The notes beneath the pieces were generated by a model. The model was not told the DNA's origin. It saw nothing but the letters and a program-made list of their open reading frames with translations, and made no database searches. Shown in pieces: positions 9,244-16,836 of a stretch of DNA of 27,203 nucleotides. The position numbers were made by a program, and so were the translations under genes. The stretch lies in NCBI GenBank assembly GCA_023388235.1, contig JAEWGQ010000142.1, forward strand, positions 1 to 27,203. Reading direction: 5' to 3'. The stretch is from Actinomycetes bacterium. GTDB lineage: Bacteria > Actinomycetota > Actinomycetes > Actinomycetales > Cellulomonadaceae. The stretch's first letter is position 1. The number at the start of each line of letters is the position of its first letter.

Positions 9244-9287
9244 GGGGCGGGTCGGGGCGGGTCGGGTCGGGACAGGGGGGGGTCGGG
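9244..9287 (+). other. G-run tract with G-quadruplex potential
   Basis: Eight runs of three or more G (9244-9247, 9249-9251, 9254-9257, 9259-9261, 9264-9266, 9269-9271, 9275-9282, 9285-9287) are separated by only 1-3 bases. The first half is a near-tandem repeat of GGGTCGGGGC. The tract ends one base before the CsoR operator. This pattern satisfies the usual intramolecular G-quadruplex rule with very short loops; actual folding is inferred. Confidence 0.6.
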
Positions 9288-9288
9288 A

Positions 9289-9310
9289 ATACCCCTGGGG
9301 GGTATAGGGT
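9289..9310 (+). promoter_or_regulatory. CsoR operator overlapping the -10 region of the copper operon
   Basis: ATACCCC-TGG-GGGGTAT (9289-9305) is a perfect inverted repeat with a 3-bp centre and matches the known CsoR operator type, in which G/C tracts are flanked by ATA/TAT. Its right end overlaps a TANNNT-type -10 box (TAGGGT, 9305-9310), so bound CsoR would block RNA polymerase. It lies 60 bp before the csoR ATG. CsoR releases DNA on binding Cu(I), so the operon should be copper-induced. Confidence 0.88.
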
Positions 9311-9364
9311 TGAGCGCAGTGGCGGGGCGCACCGTGCGCCCTCGCGACCGAGGGGAGCCGCGCG

Positions 9365-9646
9365 ATGCACGGGTACACGAGCGACAAGGACGACTACCTC
9401 AAGCGCCTCAAGCGCATCGAGGGGCAGGTCCGCGGGATCGCCCGCATGGTCGACGAGGACGTGTACTGCATCGACGTGCTCACCCAGGTGGCCGCCGTCA
9501 CCAAGGCGCTGCAGGCGGTGAGCATCGGGCTGGTCGAGGACCACCTGGGCCACTGCGTCGTGGACGCCGCCCGCCAGTCGCCCGAGGCCGGCGCCGAGAA
9601 GGTCCGCGAGGCCTCCGAGGCGATCGCCCGGCTCGTCCGATCCTGA
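9365..9646 (+). CDS. csoR: Copper-sensing transcriptional repressor CsoR
   Basis: The 93-residue, all-helical repressor belongs to the CsoR/RcnR family (DUF156). The Cu(I) ligands are all present: C35 in VYCIDVL, H60 and C64 in EDHLGHCV. Tyr34 beside the first cysteine matches the second-shell tyrosine of studied CsoR proteins. The N-terminal helix carries [18 protein letters not shown], the basic DNA-contacting segment. An AGGGGAG Shine-Dalgarno element lies 8 bases before ATG 9365. It is the first gene of csoR-copZ-copA, and a CsoR-type operator overlaps its promoter, so it should repress its own operon until copper binds. CsoR relatives that sense sulfane sulfur (CstR) lack the histidine ligand, which argues for copper here. 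Confidence 0.96.
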   Translation: MHGYTSDKDDYLKRLKRIEGQVRGIARMVDEDVYCIDVLTQVAAVTKALQAVSIGLVEDHLGHCVVDAARQSPEAGAEKVREASEAIARLVRS

Positions 9647-9666
9647 CCACCCGAGAGGAACCTCCC

Positions 9667-9900
9667 ATGAGCCAGACCACCACGTTCTCCGTCGACGGCA
9701 TGACCTGCGGCAACTGCGTCAAGCACGTCACCGAGGAGCTCGCCGCCCTGCCCGGCGTGACCGACGTGCAGGTGCAGCTCGTCACCGGCGGGTCCTCCCC
9801 GGTGACCGTCACCTCCGACGCCCCGCTGTCCGACGAGGCCGTCGCCGCGGCGGTGGACGAGGCCGGGTACGCCGTCACCCCCCGGGGGTCGCTGCTGTGA
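9667..9900 (+). CDS. copZ: Copper chaperone, heavy-metal-associated (HMA) domain protein
   Basis: The 77-residue protein is a single HMA domain with the metal-binding loop GMTCGNC (C14 and C17), followed by the usual pattern of a helix ([13 protein letters not shown]), a strand ([10 protein letters not shown]) and a closing 'DEAGYAV'. It should carry Cu(I) in the cytosol to the ATPase encoded next. GAGAGGAA lies 6 bases before ATG 9667, and the gene starts 20 bp after csoR. Its TGA overlaps the GTG of copA by 4 bp, so the two are probably translated together. Confidence 0.93.
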   Translation: MSQTTTFSVDGMTCGNCVKHVTEELAALPGVTDVQVQLVTGGSSPVTVTSDAPLSDEAVAAAVDEAGYAVTPRGSLL

Positions 9901-12431
9901 CGGCCGACGACACCCGCCTCGACACCCCCGTCGCCCCCGTCGGCACGATCGACCTCGCCGTCGAGGGCATGACCTGCGCGTCCTGCGTCGCGCGGGTCGA
10001 GAAGCGCCTCAACCGCGTCCCCGGCGCCCGCGCCACGGTGAACCTCGCGCTCGAGTCCGCGCACGTCGAGCTCGCCCCGGCACCCGACGGCACGGTCCCC
10101 GACGCGTCCGCCCTGGTGGCGGCGGTCCAGGCGGCCGGGTACGACGCCCGCGTCACCGGGAACCGCACCCTCGGCGGCGCGCACGAGCACGGCGCGGCGA
10201 CCGGCGCGCAGGCCGAGCACGACGCGCACGGCGAGCACGGCGACCACGCGGACCACGCGGACCACGGCGGTCACGCCGGGATGGACCCCGTCGAGCACGC
10301 CCTGTCCAGGCACAGCATGGCCCCCGGCCACGAGATGCAGCCCGACGAGGACACCTCCGCCCCGACCGACGCGCGCGGGACCGACCTGCGCCGGCGGCTG
10401 CGCGTCGCCGCGGTGCTCACCGTGCCGGTGCTGCTGCTGTCGATGGTCCCGGCGTGGCAGTTCCGCGGCTGGCAGTGGCTGGTCGCGGTCCTCGCCCTGC
10501 CGGTCGCCACCTGGGCGGCGTGGCCGTTCCACCGTGCGGCCGTCCGCGCGGCACGGCACGGCGCGTCGACCATGGACACGCTCGTGTCGATCGGCATCGT
10601 CGCGGCGACCGGCTGGTCGCTGTGGGCGCTGCTGCTCGGCGGCGCGGGCGAGCTCGGCATGACGATGACCCCGACCCTGTGGCCGCGCTCCGGTGCGGGC
10701 GACGCCGGGCACATGCCCGAGCTGTACTTCGAGGTCGCCGCCGTCGTCACCACGTTCCTGCTCGCCGGCCGGTACGCCGAGCACCGGTCCCGCCGCCGCG
10801 CCGGCGACGCGCTGCGCGCCCTGCTGGACCTCGGCGCGAAGGACGTCGCCCTGCTCGTCACCGGCCCCGACGGCCGGCGCACCGAGCAGCGCGTCCCCGT
10901 GGAGCGGCTGCGCGCGGGCGACGAGTTCGCCGTCCGCCCGGGCGAGAAGATCGCCACGGACGGCGTGGTCGTGTCCGGCAGCAGCGCCGTGGACACCAGC
11001 CTGCTGACCGGCGAGCCCGTCCCCGTGGACGTCGGGCCGGGCGACGACGTCACCGGCGCGACCCTCAACACCGGCGGCCACCTGGTCGTCCGGGCCACGA
11101 AGGTCGGCGACGACACCCGGCTGGCGCAGATCGGCCGGCTCGTGGCCGCCGCGCAGACCGGCAAGGCGCCCGTGCAGCGGCTCGCCGACCGGATCTCGGC
11201 GGTGTTCGTCCCCGTGGTGCTGGTGCTCGCGCTCGCGACGCTGGTCACCTGGCTGGTCAGCGGCGCGTCCGCGCAGGCGGCGTTCACCGCGGCGGTCGCC
11301 GTTCTGATCATCGCCTGCCCGTGCGCCCTGGGCCTGGCCACGCCGACGGCCCTGCTGGTCGGCACCGGCCGCGGCGCGCAGCTCGGGGTCCTCATCAAGG
11401 GCCCGGAGACGCTCGAGCAGACCCGCACCGTCGACACGGTCGTGCTGGACAAGACCGGCACGGTCACCGAGGGCCGGATGGCGCTCGTCGACGTGCTGCC
11501 GGCCGCCGGCGAGGACCGCGACACGGTGCTGCGCCTGGCCGGCGCGGTCGAGGGGCTCGCCGAGCACCCGATCGCCCGGGCCGTCGCGGACGCGGCGGGC
11601 GCGCTCGCCCCGGCACCCGCGGGCGTCGGCGGCGACGGGGTCGCGATCGGGTCGGACCAGGTGCTCGACTTCCGCGCGGAGGCCGGGCACGGCGTCACCG
11701 GCGTCGTCCGGACCGCGCACAGCGGCGTCGGGCTGTCCCACCGCGTGCTGGTCGGGCGGCCCGCGTGGCTCACGGGCCAGGGCGTCACGCCCGCCGACGA
11801 CCTCGCGCAGCGGTTCGCCGCCGCGGAGGCCGACGGGGCGACCGCCGTCATGGTCGCGTGGGACGGCGCCGCCCGCGGCGTGCTCGTGCTGCGCGACCCG
11901 GTGAAGGCCACGTCCGCCGAGGCGGTCGCCGACCTGCGGGCCCTGGGCCTGCGGCCGGTGCTGCTCACCGGCGACAACGCCGGCGCGGCCCGTGCGGTCG
12001 CCCGGGAGGTCGGCATCGACGAGGCGGACGTCATCGCCCAGGTGCTGCCCGCCGACAAGGTCGACGTGGTCGCGCGCCTGCAGTCCGAGGGCCGCCGCGT
12101 CGCGATGGTCGGCGACGGCGTGAACGACGCGGCCGCGCTCGCGACCGCCGACCTCGGCCTCGCGATGGGCACCGGCACGGACGTGGCCATCGAGGCCGCC
12201 GACGTGACCCTCGTCCGGGGCGACCTGCGGTCGGCCGCGCAGGCGGTGCGGCTGTCGCGCCGCACGCTGCGGATCATCAAGCAGAACCTGTTCTGGGCGT
12301 TCGCCTACAACGTCGCGGCCATCCCGCTCGCGGCGCTCGGCCTGCTGAACCCGATGATCGCGGGTGCCGCCATGGCGTTCTCGTCGGTGCTGGTCGTGAC
12401 GAACTCCCTGCGGCTGCGCCGGTTCGCCTGA
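9897..12431 (+). CDS. copA: Copper-exporting P1B-type ATPase with His-rich linker
   Basis: The 844-residue pump exports Cu(I) across the membrane using ATP. An N-terminal HMA domain has GMTCASC (C27, C30). Residues 96-145 form a low-complexity linker with twelve histidines, including HADHADH. Then come the membrane helices, the actuator motif TGEP (T371), the ion-path motif CPC (474-476, in [15 protein letters not shown]), the phosphorylation site DKTGT (D518), the P1B-specific HP dipeptide (about 557, AEHPIARA) and [10 protein letters not shown] (about 740). CPC plus the upstream CsoR and CopZ genes make Cu(I) the most likely substrate. The GTG start at 9897 overlaps copZ by 4 bp; no ATG lies before the HMA domain. 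Confidence 0.97.
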   Translation: MTADDTRLDTPVAPVGTIDLAVEGMTCASCVARVEKRLNRVPGARATVNLALESAHVELAPAPDGTVPDASALVAAVQAAGYDARVTGNRTLGGAHEHGAATGAQAEHDAHGEHGDHADHADHGGHAGMDPVEHALSRHSMAPGHEMQPDEDTSAPTDARGTDLRRRLRVAAVLTVPVLLLSMVPAWQFRGWQWLVAVLALPVATWAAWPFHRAAVRAARHGASTMDTLVSIGIVAATGWSLWALLLGGAGELGMTMTPTLWPRSGAGDAGHMPELYFEVAAVVTTFLLAGRYAEHRSRRRAGDALRALLDLGAKDVALLVTGPDGRRTEQRVPVERLRAGDEFAVRPGEKIATDGVVVSGSSAVDTSLLTGEPVPVDVGPGDDVTGATLNTGGHLVVRATKVGDDTRLAQIGRLVAAAQTGKAPVQRLADRISAVFVPVVLVLALATLVTWLVSGASAQAAFTAAVAVLIIACPCALGLATPTALLVGTGRGAQLGVLIKGPETLEQTRTVDTVVLDKTGTVTEGRMALVDVLPAAGEDRDTVLRLAGAVEGLAEHPIARAVADAAGALAPAPAGVGGDGVAIGSDQVLDFRAEAGHGVTGVVRTAHSGVGLSHRVLVGRPAWLTGQGVTPADDLAQRFAAAEADGATAVMVAWDGAARGVLVLRDPVKATSAEAVADLRALGLRPVLLTGDNAGAARAVAREVGIDEADVIAQVLPADKVDVVARLQSEGRRVAMVGDGVNDAAALATADLGLAMGTGTDVAIEAADVTLVRGDLRSAAQAVRLSRRTLRIIKQNLFWAFAYNVAAIPLAALGLLNPMIAGAAMAFSSVLVVTNSLRLRRFA

Positions 12432-12447
12432 CCCCGCGCCGCGCGGG

Positions 12448-12484
12448 CGCCGCCCCGGGAGCCCCCACGGGCCCCGGGGCGGCG
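12448..12484 (+). terminator. Hairpin terminator after copA
   Basis: CGCCGCCCCGGG (12448-12459) pairs perfectly with CCCGGGGCGGCG (12473-12484). Inside it GCCC/GGGC adds four more pairs, with one bulged A at 12460 and a CCAC loop. It begins 17 bp after the copA stop. Confidence 0.82.
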
Positions 12485-12493
12485 TCGAGCCGC

Positions 12494-12499
12494 TACGGT
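12494..12499 (+). promoter_or_regulatory. -10 box (TACGGT) upstream of cutC
   Basis: TACGGT fits the actinobacterial TANNNT -10 pattern. Transcription starting 7 bases downstream would begin at or beside the in-frame GTG at 12506, so the transcript could be leaderless from 12506, or carry a leader of about 48 nt with a Shine-Dalgarno element for GTG 12554. No clear -35 is seen; that region lies in the copA terminator. Confidence 0.5.
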
Positions 12500-12553
12500 G
12501 CCCTCGTGCGCCCTGCGGCGCACACCCCCGCCGACCGCGAAGGAGGGCCTGCC

Positions 12554-13297
12554 GTGCCCGCGTCCCGACCCGTCCTCGAGATCGCCGTGCAGGACCTCGC
12601 GGGGTACCGCGTCGCGGCCGACGCGGGCGCCGCGCGGACCGAGCTGTGCAGCGCCCTCGCGGCCACCGGCGGCCTCACCCCGAGCGCCGGCCTGCTCGCC
12701 GCCGTCCTGGCCGACCGCGACGCCCGCGGGGCGGGCGCGCCCGGCGTGCACCCCCTGATCCGGCCGCGGCCGGGCTCCTTCGTGTACGACGCCGACGAGG
12801 TCGACGTCCAGGTGCGCGACGTGGCGGCCGCGGTGGCGGCGGGTGCGGACGGCGTCGTGGTCGGCACCCTCACCGCCGACGGCCGCGTGGACACCGCGGC
12901 CCTGGCCGCGCTGGTGGCCGCCGCCCAGGGCCGGGAGGTCACGTTCCACCGGGCGGTCGACTCGGTGGACGACCCGCTCGCCGTGCTCGACGCCCTCGCA
13001 GCGGCCGGCGTGACGCGCGTGCTGTCCTCCGGCGGGGCGGCCCGCAGCATCGACGGGGTCCGGCGGCTGGCCGCGATGGTCGAGCACACCGCGGGCGCCG
13101 TGCAGGTCATGGCCGGCGGCGGCGTGCGGCCCGTCGACATCGGCGCGCTCACGGCCGCGGGCGTGGACGCGGTGCACCTGTCCGCGAGCCGCCCGGTCGC
13201 CGGGGACGGCGGCCCCGGCGGCGGCGGTGCGTCCGGGCACACCGTGACCGACCCGGCCGTCGTCGCCGAGGCGGTCGCGGCGCTCGCCCGCGCCTGA
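12554..13297 (+). CDS. cutC: CutC family protein (putative copper homeostasis)
   Basis: The 247-residue protein is a CutC-family TIM barrel. Typical segments are VLEIAVQDLAGYRVAADAGA at the N-terminus, HPLIRPRPGSFVY, 'GADGVVVGTLTADGRVD', 'VTFHRAVDSVDDPLAVL', 'GVTRVLSSGGAARSIDG', 'VQVMAGGGVRPVDI' and 'AVHLSASRP'. CutC was named for copper sensitivity in E. coli, but a direct copper role is disputed; its place after copA is suggestive only, because a terminator and a new -10 box separate them. GTG 12554 is chosen because AAGGAGGG ends 6 bases upstream and the conserved barrel begins at residue 7. An in-frame GTG at 12506 would add 16 residues and fits a leaderless start. Confidence 0.9.
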   Translation: MPASRPVLEIAVQDLAGYRVAADAGAARTELCSALAATGGLTPSAGLLAAVLADRDARGAGAPGVHPLIRPRPGSFVYDADEVDVQVRDVAAAVAAGADGVVVGTLTADGRVDTAALAALVAAAQGREVTFHRAVDSVDDPLAVLDALAAAGVTRVLSSGGAARSIDGVRRLAAMVEHTAGAVQVMAGGGVRPVDIGALTAAGVDAVHLSASRPVAGDGGPGGGGASGHTVTDPAVVAEAVAALARA

Positions 13298-13302
13298 CGG
13301 GC

Positions 13303-13321
13303 CCGGCGCCACCCGCGCCGG
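13303..13321 (+). terminator. Hairpin terminator after cutC
   Basis: CCGGCGC (13303-13309) and GCGCCGG (13315-13321) pair perfectly around a 5-nt loop, 6 bp after the cutC stop and 22 bp before the next -10 box. Confidence 0.65.
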
Positions 13322-13343
13322 ACGCGCGATCGGCGCCCGCCGC

Positions 13344-13349
13344 TACGGT
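13344..13349 (+). promoter_or_regulatory. -10 box (TACGGT) of a leaderless promoter
   Basis: TACGGT ends 7 bases before the ATG at 13357, the spacing expected if transcription starts at the start codon. No Shine-Dalgarno sequence precedes that ATG, consistent with a leaderless mRNA. The -35 region is not clear. Confidence 0.6.
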
Positions 13350-13356
13350 GGGCCGC

Positions 13357-13923
13357 ATGGCGATCATCCACCAGGCCACGCTCGTCCCGTCCAAGGCCGA
13401 CCTCGTCGCCGCCTGGCTGCCCGGGTGCCCGTGGTTCGGCCGGCCGGCCACGGCCGTGCGGCCCGTCGCGGCGTACCGCTTCGACGACCCGGCCGGAGAG
13501 GTCGGCATGGAGTCGCACCTGCTCGACGTGGACGGCCGGCTGGTGCACGTCCCGCTGACCTACCGCGGCGCGCCGCTCCCGGGCGCCGAGGAGCACCTGG
13601 TGGGCACGATGGAGCACTCCGTGCTCGGCACCCGCTGGGTGTACGACGCCCCGGCGGACCCGGTCTACCGGGACGAGGCCGCCCGGGTGGTGCGCGAGGC
13701 CGGCACCGAGGTCCGCCTGCTCGTCGAGACGCCCGACGGCCCCGTGGAGCGGGAGCCGACGATGCGGGTGCGCGGCAGCGGCGGCGGCCCGGCGGACGGG
13801 GAGCCCGACGTCGTGCGGTTCCCGGAGCCCGGACCGGTCCCCGCCGACGGCGTGCTCACCGGCACCTGGCCCGGTCAGGACGAGCCGGTGGTGCTGGTGC
13901 GGCTGGTCCGCGCCAGGGGCTGA
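13357..13923 (+). CDS. Maltokinase N-terminal cap-like domain protein, function unknown
   Basis: The 188-residue protein opens with MAIIHQATLVPSKADLVAAW and contains 'AYRFDDPAGEVGMESHLLD', 'VPLTYRGAPLPGAEEHLVGTMEHSVLG' and 'RWVYDAPADPVY'. I recognise this as the actinobacterial family related to the N-terminal cap of maltokinase (Mak), often mislabelled '1,4-alpha-glucan branching protein'. The kinase domain is absent, so it is a free-standing cap-like protein of unknown biochemical role. No membrane helix or signal peptide is visible. The gene is monocistronic: a terminator and its own leaderless-type promoter lie upstream, and the next gene is convergent. The family assignment is from memory of its motifs. 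Confidence 0.82.
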   Translation: MAIIHQATLVPSKADLVAAWLPGCPWFGRPATAVRPVAAYRFDDPAGEVGMESHLLDVDGRLVHVPLTYRGAPLPGAEEHLVGTMEHSVLGTRWVYDAPADPVYRDEAARVVREAGTEVRLLVETPDGPVEREPTMRVRGSGGGPADGEPDVVRFPEPGPVPADGVLTGTWPGQDEPVVLVRLVRARG

Positions 13924-13959
13924 CGCCGGGGCCCGCGGCACGTCGGGGGCTGACGCCGG
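13916..13959. repeat. Two direct copies of GGGGCTGACGCCGG
   Basis: The 14-bp sequence occurs at 13916-13929 and again at 13946-13959, 30 bp apart. The first copy contains the stop codon of the cap-like gene. The remaining convergent space up to 14039 is GC-rich with G/C runs and no clear terminator. Confidence 0.6.
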
Positions 13960-14039
13960 TCCGGCGGCGCGCCGGGATGTGCCGGGGTGCGCCGGGGGTG
14001 CGTGGCGCCGACCGGGCCGGGCTAGCCGCCCTGCCCGAC

Positions 14040-14819
14040 CTACCGGAAGCGGCGGCCCTCGTCGCGGCGGTAGGCGAGCACCGCGAGCGCCGCGAACACC
14101 GCGGTCCACGCCAGCAGCACCGGCAGCGCCGCGGTGGACCCCTCGGCCCCCGTCGTCACCTGCACGGCCAGGTCGCGCGCGGCCCGGGACGGCAGGCCCT
14201 GCGAGATCACGTCGAGCCACCGCGGGAAGACCTCCGGCGGCATGAACAGCCCGCCGGCGAACGCGAGCGGGAACAGCGTCACCTGCACGACCGCGATCGC
14301 GGCCTTCGCGGGCAGCGCGTACCCGATCGCCAGGCCCAGCAGCGTGAACGGCACCGCCACCACGGGCACCATGGCCAGGCCGCCGAGGGCCCGCGCCGGC
14401 GTGGTCGACGCGGACGTCAGCAGCAGCGCGACCACCAGCACCGGCACCTGCGCCAGCAGGCAGAACGCCACCCCGTTCGCGATCCGCCCGGCGAGCCGCG
14501 GGCCCGCGCCGGCGGGCAGCGTGCGCACGTACGGGTCGAACGCGAGCTGCCGGTCCTCCGCCACCCCGACGCCCAGGGTGAACAGGCACGACGACATCAC
14601 GGCGAAGGTCCCCAGCTGGACGACCGCCGCGACGGCGACGAGCGGCACGTCGGCCACGGAGCGCTGCGGGACGACGAAGAACAGCAGCGCCAGCGCGGGG
14701 AACACCAGGTTCCCGATCAGCGCGATCGGCACGCGCACGGTCTCGCGGACCTGGAACCGGGTGTGCAGCCAGGCGAGCCGCCACCAGGACGGCATCGTGG
14801 TCGGGGCGGTGGCGGTCAT
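14040..14819 (-). CDS. ABC-2 type transporter permease
   Basis: The 259-residue integral membrane protein has six predicted helices, starting with LIGNLVFPALALLFFVV at about residues 34-50 and ending with LLAWTAVFAALAVLAYRR near 234-251. The segment 'PLAFAGGLFMPPEVFPRWLDVISQGLPSRAARDL' is the typical ABC-2 region before the last helix. It starts inside the end of the ATPase gene (4-bp overlap), so the two should form one exporter. Substrate is unknown; relatives export drugs, antibiotics or lipids. It is the last gene of the minus-strand operon that begins near 16796. Confidence 0.93.
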   Translation of the reverse strand: MTATAPTTMPSWWRLAWLHTRFQVRETVRVPIALIGNLVFPALALLFFVVPQRSVADVPLVAVAAVVQLGTFAVMSSCLFTLGVGVAEDRQLAFDPYVRTLPAGAGPRLAGRIANGVAFCLLAQVPVLVVALLLTSASTTPARALGGLAMVPVVAVPFTLLGLAIGYALPAKAAIAVVQVTLFPLAFAGGLFMPPEVFPRWLDVISQGLPSRAARDLAVQVTTGAEGSTAALPVLLAWTAVFAALAVLAYRRDEGRRFR

Positions 14820-15721
14820 CGGGCGTCCTCCGGGGCGGTGGCGGTCAGGGCGAGGAAGGCCTCCTCGAGGGAGGCGCCGCGGACCTCCAGGTCACGGAAC
14901 GGCACGTCCGCGTGCACGAGCGCGCGCACGACCGCGTCGGCGTCGGACGCGAGCAGCACGGTCCGGTCGCCCTCGCGGCGGGTGCCGAGGACGCCGGGCA
15001 GGGCGGCCACGCGGGGCTCGTCCTCGGGCGGCACGGCGAGCAGCACCCGGCGGGCGGCCGCCAGGGACAGCACCGCCGACAGGTCGTCGTCCACCAGGAC
15101 CCGGCCCGACCCGATGACGACGACCCGGCGGGCGAGCGCCTCGATCTCCTCCAGGTAGTGGCTGGTGACGACGACCGTCGCGCCGTCCGCCTGGTAGTCG
15201 CGCAGCGCCTGCCACAGCACGTGCCGCCCCTCGACGTCGAGGCCGGTGGTGGGCTCGTCCAGCAGCACCAGCCGCGGCCGGCCCACGAGCGACAGCGCGA
15301 CCGCGAGCCGCCGGCGCTGGCCGCCCGACAGGCCGCCGGTCTGCCGGCGCGCCAGGTCGGTCAGGCCGAACCGCTCGAGCACCTCGCCGCGCGGCATCGG
15401 CGCCGGGTAGTGCCCGGCCACGAGGTCGACGACCTCGCCGACGCGCAGCGTCTCGGGCAGCCCCGTCTCCTGCGGCGTCGTGCCCAGGGCGGTGCGCGCG
15501 GCCGGGTCGCGGGGGTCCGCGCCGAACAGCCGGACGGTGCCGGCGTCCGGGCGGCGCAGCCCGGTCAGCAGCGCGAGCAGGGTCGACTTGCCGGCGCCGT
15601 TCGGGCCCAGCAGGCCGACCATCTCGCCCGCGCCGATCTGCAGCGACACGTCGTCCAGCGCGGTGACCGGCCCGTACCGGCGGGTGACGTGGTCCAGCTC
15701 GGCCAGGGCGCCGGCGCTCAC
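14816..15721 (-). CDS. ABC transporter ATP-binding protein (ABC-2 exporter type)
   Basis: The 301-residue protein contains one nucleotide-binding domain: Walker A GPNGAGKST at 39-47, Q-loop in TTPQETGLPE (81-90), signature LSGGQRRRLA from 131, Walker B LVLLDEPTTGLD from 151, and H-loop in VVVTSHYLEE. The last 85 residues form the accessory domain common in exporters of the CcmA/NatA type (ending EEAFLALTA). It starts at GTG 15721, overlapping the winged-helix gene by 4 bp, and overlaps the permease gene by 4 bp. It powers the permease at 14040-14819. Confidence 0.96.
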   Translation of the reverse strand: MSAGALAELDHVTRRYGPVTALDDVSLQIGAGEMVGLLGPNGAGKSTLLALLTGLRRPDAGTVRLFGADPRDPAARTALGTTPQETGLPETLRVGEVVDLVAGHYPAPMPRGEVLERFGLTDLARRQTGGLSGGQRRRLAVALSLVGRPRLVLLDEPTTGLDVEGRHVLWQALRDYQADGATVVVTSHYLEEIEALARRVVVIGSGRVLVDDDLSAVLSLAAARRVLLAVPPEDEPRVAALPGVLGTRREGDRTVLLASDADAVVRALVHADVPFRDLEVRGASLEEAFLALTATAPEDAR

Positions 15722-16020
15722 CGGGCACCCCCCAGCAGCGCGGTCAGCGCCGCGGTGTACCGCTCGAACGCGGCGCGGCCGGTCGCCGACAGCTCGACGT
15801 AGGTCACGGGCGTGCGCCCCTCGAAGGTCTTCTGCACGGTCACGTACTCGGCCTCTTCCAGCTTGCGGAGGTGGGTGGACAGGTTGCCCGCGGTCATGTC
15901 GAGCAGCTGCTGCAGCCGCGGGAAGGTCAGGCGGTCCCCGGGCGCGAGCGCCGCGAGGGTGGCGACGACGCGCAGCCGCGACTGCGCGTGGATGACGGGG
16001 TCGAGGTCGGCGCCGGTCAT
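15718..16020 (-). CDS. Small winged-helix transcriptional regulator (HTH_34 type, ArsR/MarR-like)
   Basis: The 100-residue protein is a single winged-helix domain: 'AQSRLRVVATLAALAPGDRLTFPRLQQLLDMTAGNLSTHLRKLEEAEYVTVQK' includes the recognition helix (TAGNLSTHLRKLEEA), followed by the wing 'EGRTPVTYVELSATGRAAFERY'. This family of free winged-helix proteins is often found with ABC-2 exporters and commonly controls them. No ligand-binding domain or metal-binding cysteine is visible. ATG 16020 overlaps the stop of the upstream membrane-protein gene, and its stop overlaps the ATPase GTG, so all four genes are tightly coupled. A likely target is the operon's own promoter region near 16660-16866. 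Confidence 0.92.
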   Translation of the reverse strand: MTGADLDPVIHAQSRLRVVATLAALAPGDRLTFPRLQQLLDMTAGNLSTHLRKLEEAEYVTVQKTFEGRTPVTYVELSATGRAAFERYTAALTALLGGAR

Positions 16021-16796
16021 CCGCGGCGCCGGCCCCGGGCCTGGACGACCAGCGCCCCGACGGCCATGCCCCCGCCGCCGGCCAGGGCCATCACCGCGAA
16101 CGTCCCCGGCAGCCCGGCGAGCGTCGCCGCGCCGGCCACCAGCGCCATCCAGACGCCGAGCACGTACTGCGCGCGGTCCTGCCACAGCGCCCCGCCGGCC
16201 ATGTACAGGACGGCGACGATCAGCGCGGACACCGCGTTGGCGAGCAGCGTGACCGTCGAGCCCGGGAGCCCGGTCGACGCCACGCCCGCGATCAGCACCT
16301 GCGCGGCCGTGAACGCCACGGGCCACGACCAGCCGTAGTACCGGCCCGCGCGCCGGCTCACCCCGGCCAGCCCGGACATCCGGCGCGTCGAGTGCACGAT
16401 CGTCGTCACGACCGCCCCGGCGATCAGCACGCCGAACAGCCCCCACGCCCACCCCGGCGGCGCGCCGTGCCGTGCGGTCGCCCACAGCACCCCGTACCCG
16501 ATCCCCCAGGCACCGGCCCACACGCCGAGGATCAGCCGGTCGTCCGTGTACGCGGTGTGCCGCACCCGGGCCTGCTGCGCCGCGATGATCCCCCGCGCGA
16601 CGGCAGGATCGAGCACCTCGCCGTCACCCGCCCCCGCATCGGCACCGTCACCCGTCCCCGCACGCTCCGTTCGGAGACTCCGACGGACCATCGGAGGTAC
16701 CGGCGTGCCATCGGAGGTGTCCGCAGACCACCCCGAATGCTGCTCGGAGTCTCCGACGTGGTGCGGGTCGGGGTGGGAGGGGGGTGCGGGGGGCAT
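16017..16796 (-). CDS. Six-helix membrane protein of unknown function, first gene of the HTH-ABC operon
   Basis: The C-terminal 180 residues carry six predicted membrane helices (for example LILGVWAGAWGIGYGVLWA, LFGVLIAGAVVTTIVHS and YVLGVWMALVAGAATLAG). I do not recognise a named family beyond 'membrane protein linked to a winged-helix ABC operon'. The start is uncertain. ATG 16796 (259 residues) has GGAG 6 bases upstream and a promoter about 40 bp away. However, the region encoding the first 60 residues has many A/T third positions, unlike the rest, and contains phased DNA repeats. ATG 16691 (224 residues) or GTG 16616 (199 residues) are alternatives. The stop overlaps the regulator ATG by 4 bp. 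Confidence 0.78.
   Translation of the reverse strand: MPPAPPSHPDPHHVGDSEQHSGWSADTSDGTPVPPMVRRSLRTERAGTGDGADAGAGDGEVLDPAVARGIIAAQQARVRHTAYTDDRLILGVWAGAWGIGYGVLWATARHGAPPGWAWGLFGVLIAGAVVTTIVHSTRRMSGLAGVSRRAGRYYGWSWPVAFTAAQVLIAGVASTGLPGSTVTLLANAVSALIVAVLYMAGGALWQDRAQYVLGVWMALVAGAATLAGLPGTFAVMALAGGGGMAVGALVVQARGRRRG
16671..16763. repeat. 20-bp-phased TCGGAG repeats with two TCGGAG(N)CTCCGA palindromes
   Basis: TCGGAG begins at 16671, 16691 and 16711, exactly 20 bp apart, and each 20-bp unit ends in CCA; 11 of 20 positions are invariant. A fourth copy starts at 16744. Units 1 and 4 are perfect 13-bp palindromes: TCGGAGACTCCGA (16671-16683) and TCGGAGTCTCCGA (16744-16756). A 20-bp period is not a multiple of three, so this is not a peptide repeat. 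It looks like an array of protein-binding sites at the start of the minus-strand operon. Confidence 0.75.
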
Positions 16797-16836
16797 CGGG
16801 GGCTCCGGGGGTGGGTGCGCGGGAGGTTTGTGGTGC

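Noticed and set aside
10271..12280. Minus-strand 669-codon open frame opposite copA
   Set aside because: Ser/Arg/Thr/Ala-rich shadow of a gene whose every catalytic motif is visible on the plus strand.
12541..13297. cutC as the fourth gene of the copper operon
   Set aside because: A strong hairpin (12448-12484) and a new -10 box separate it from copA, so only proximity supports the link.
16671..16730. The phased 20-bp repeats as a CRISPR-like array
   Set aside because: Units are contiguous, only 20 bp, and lack unique spacers; phased binding sites fit better.
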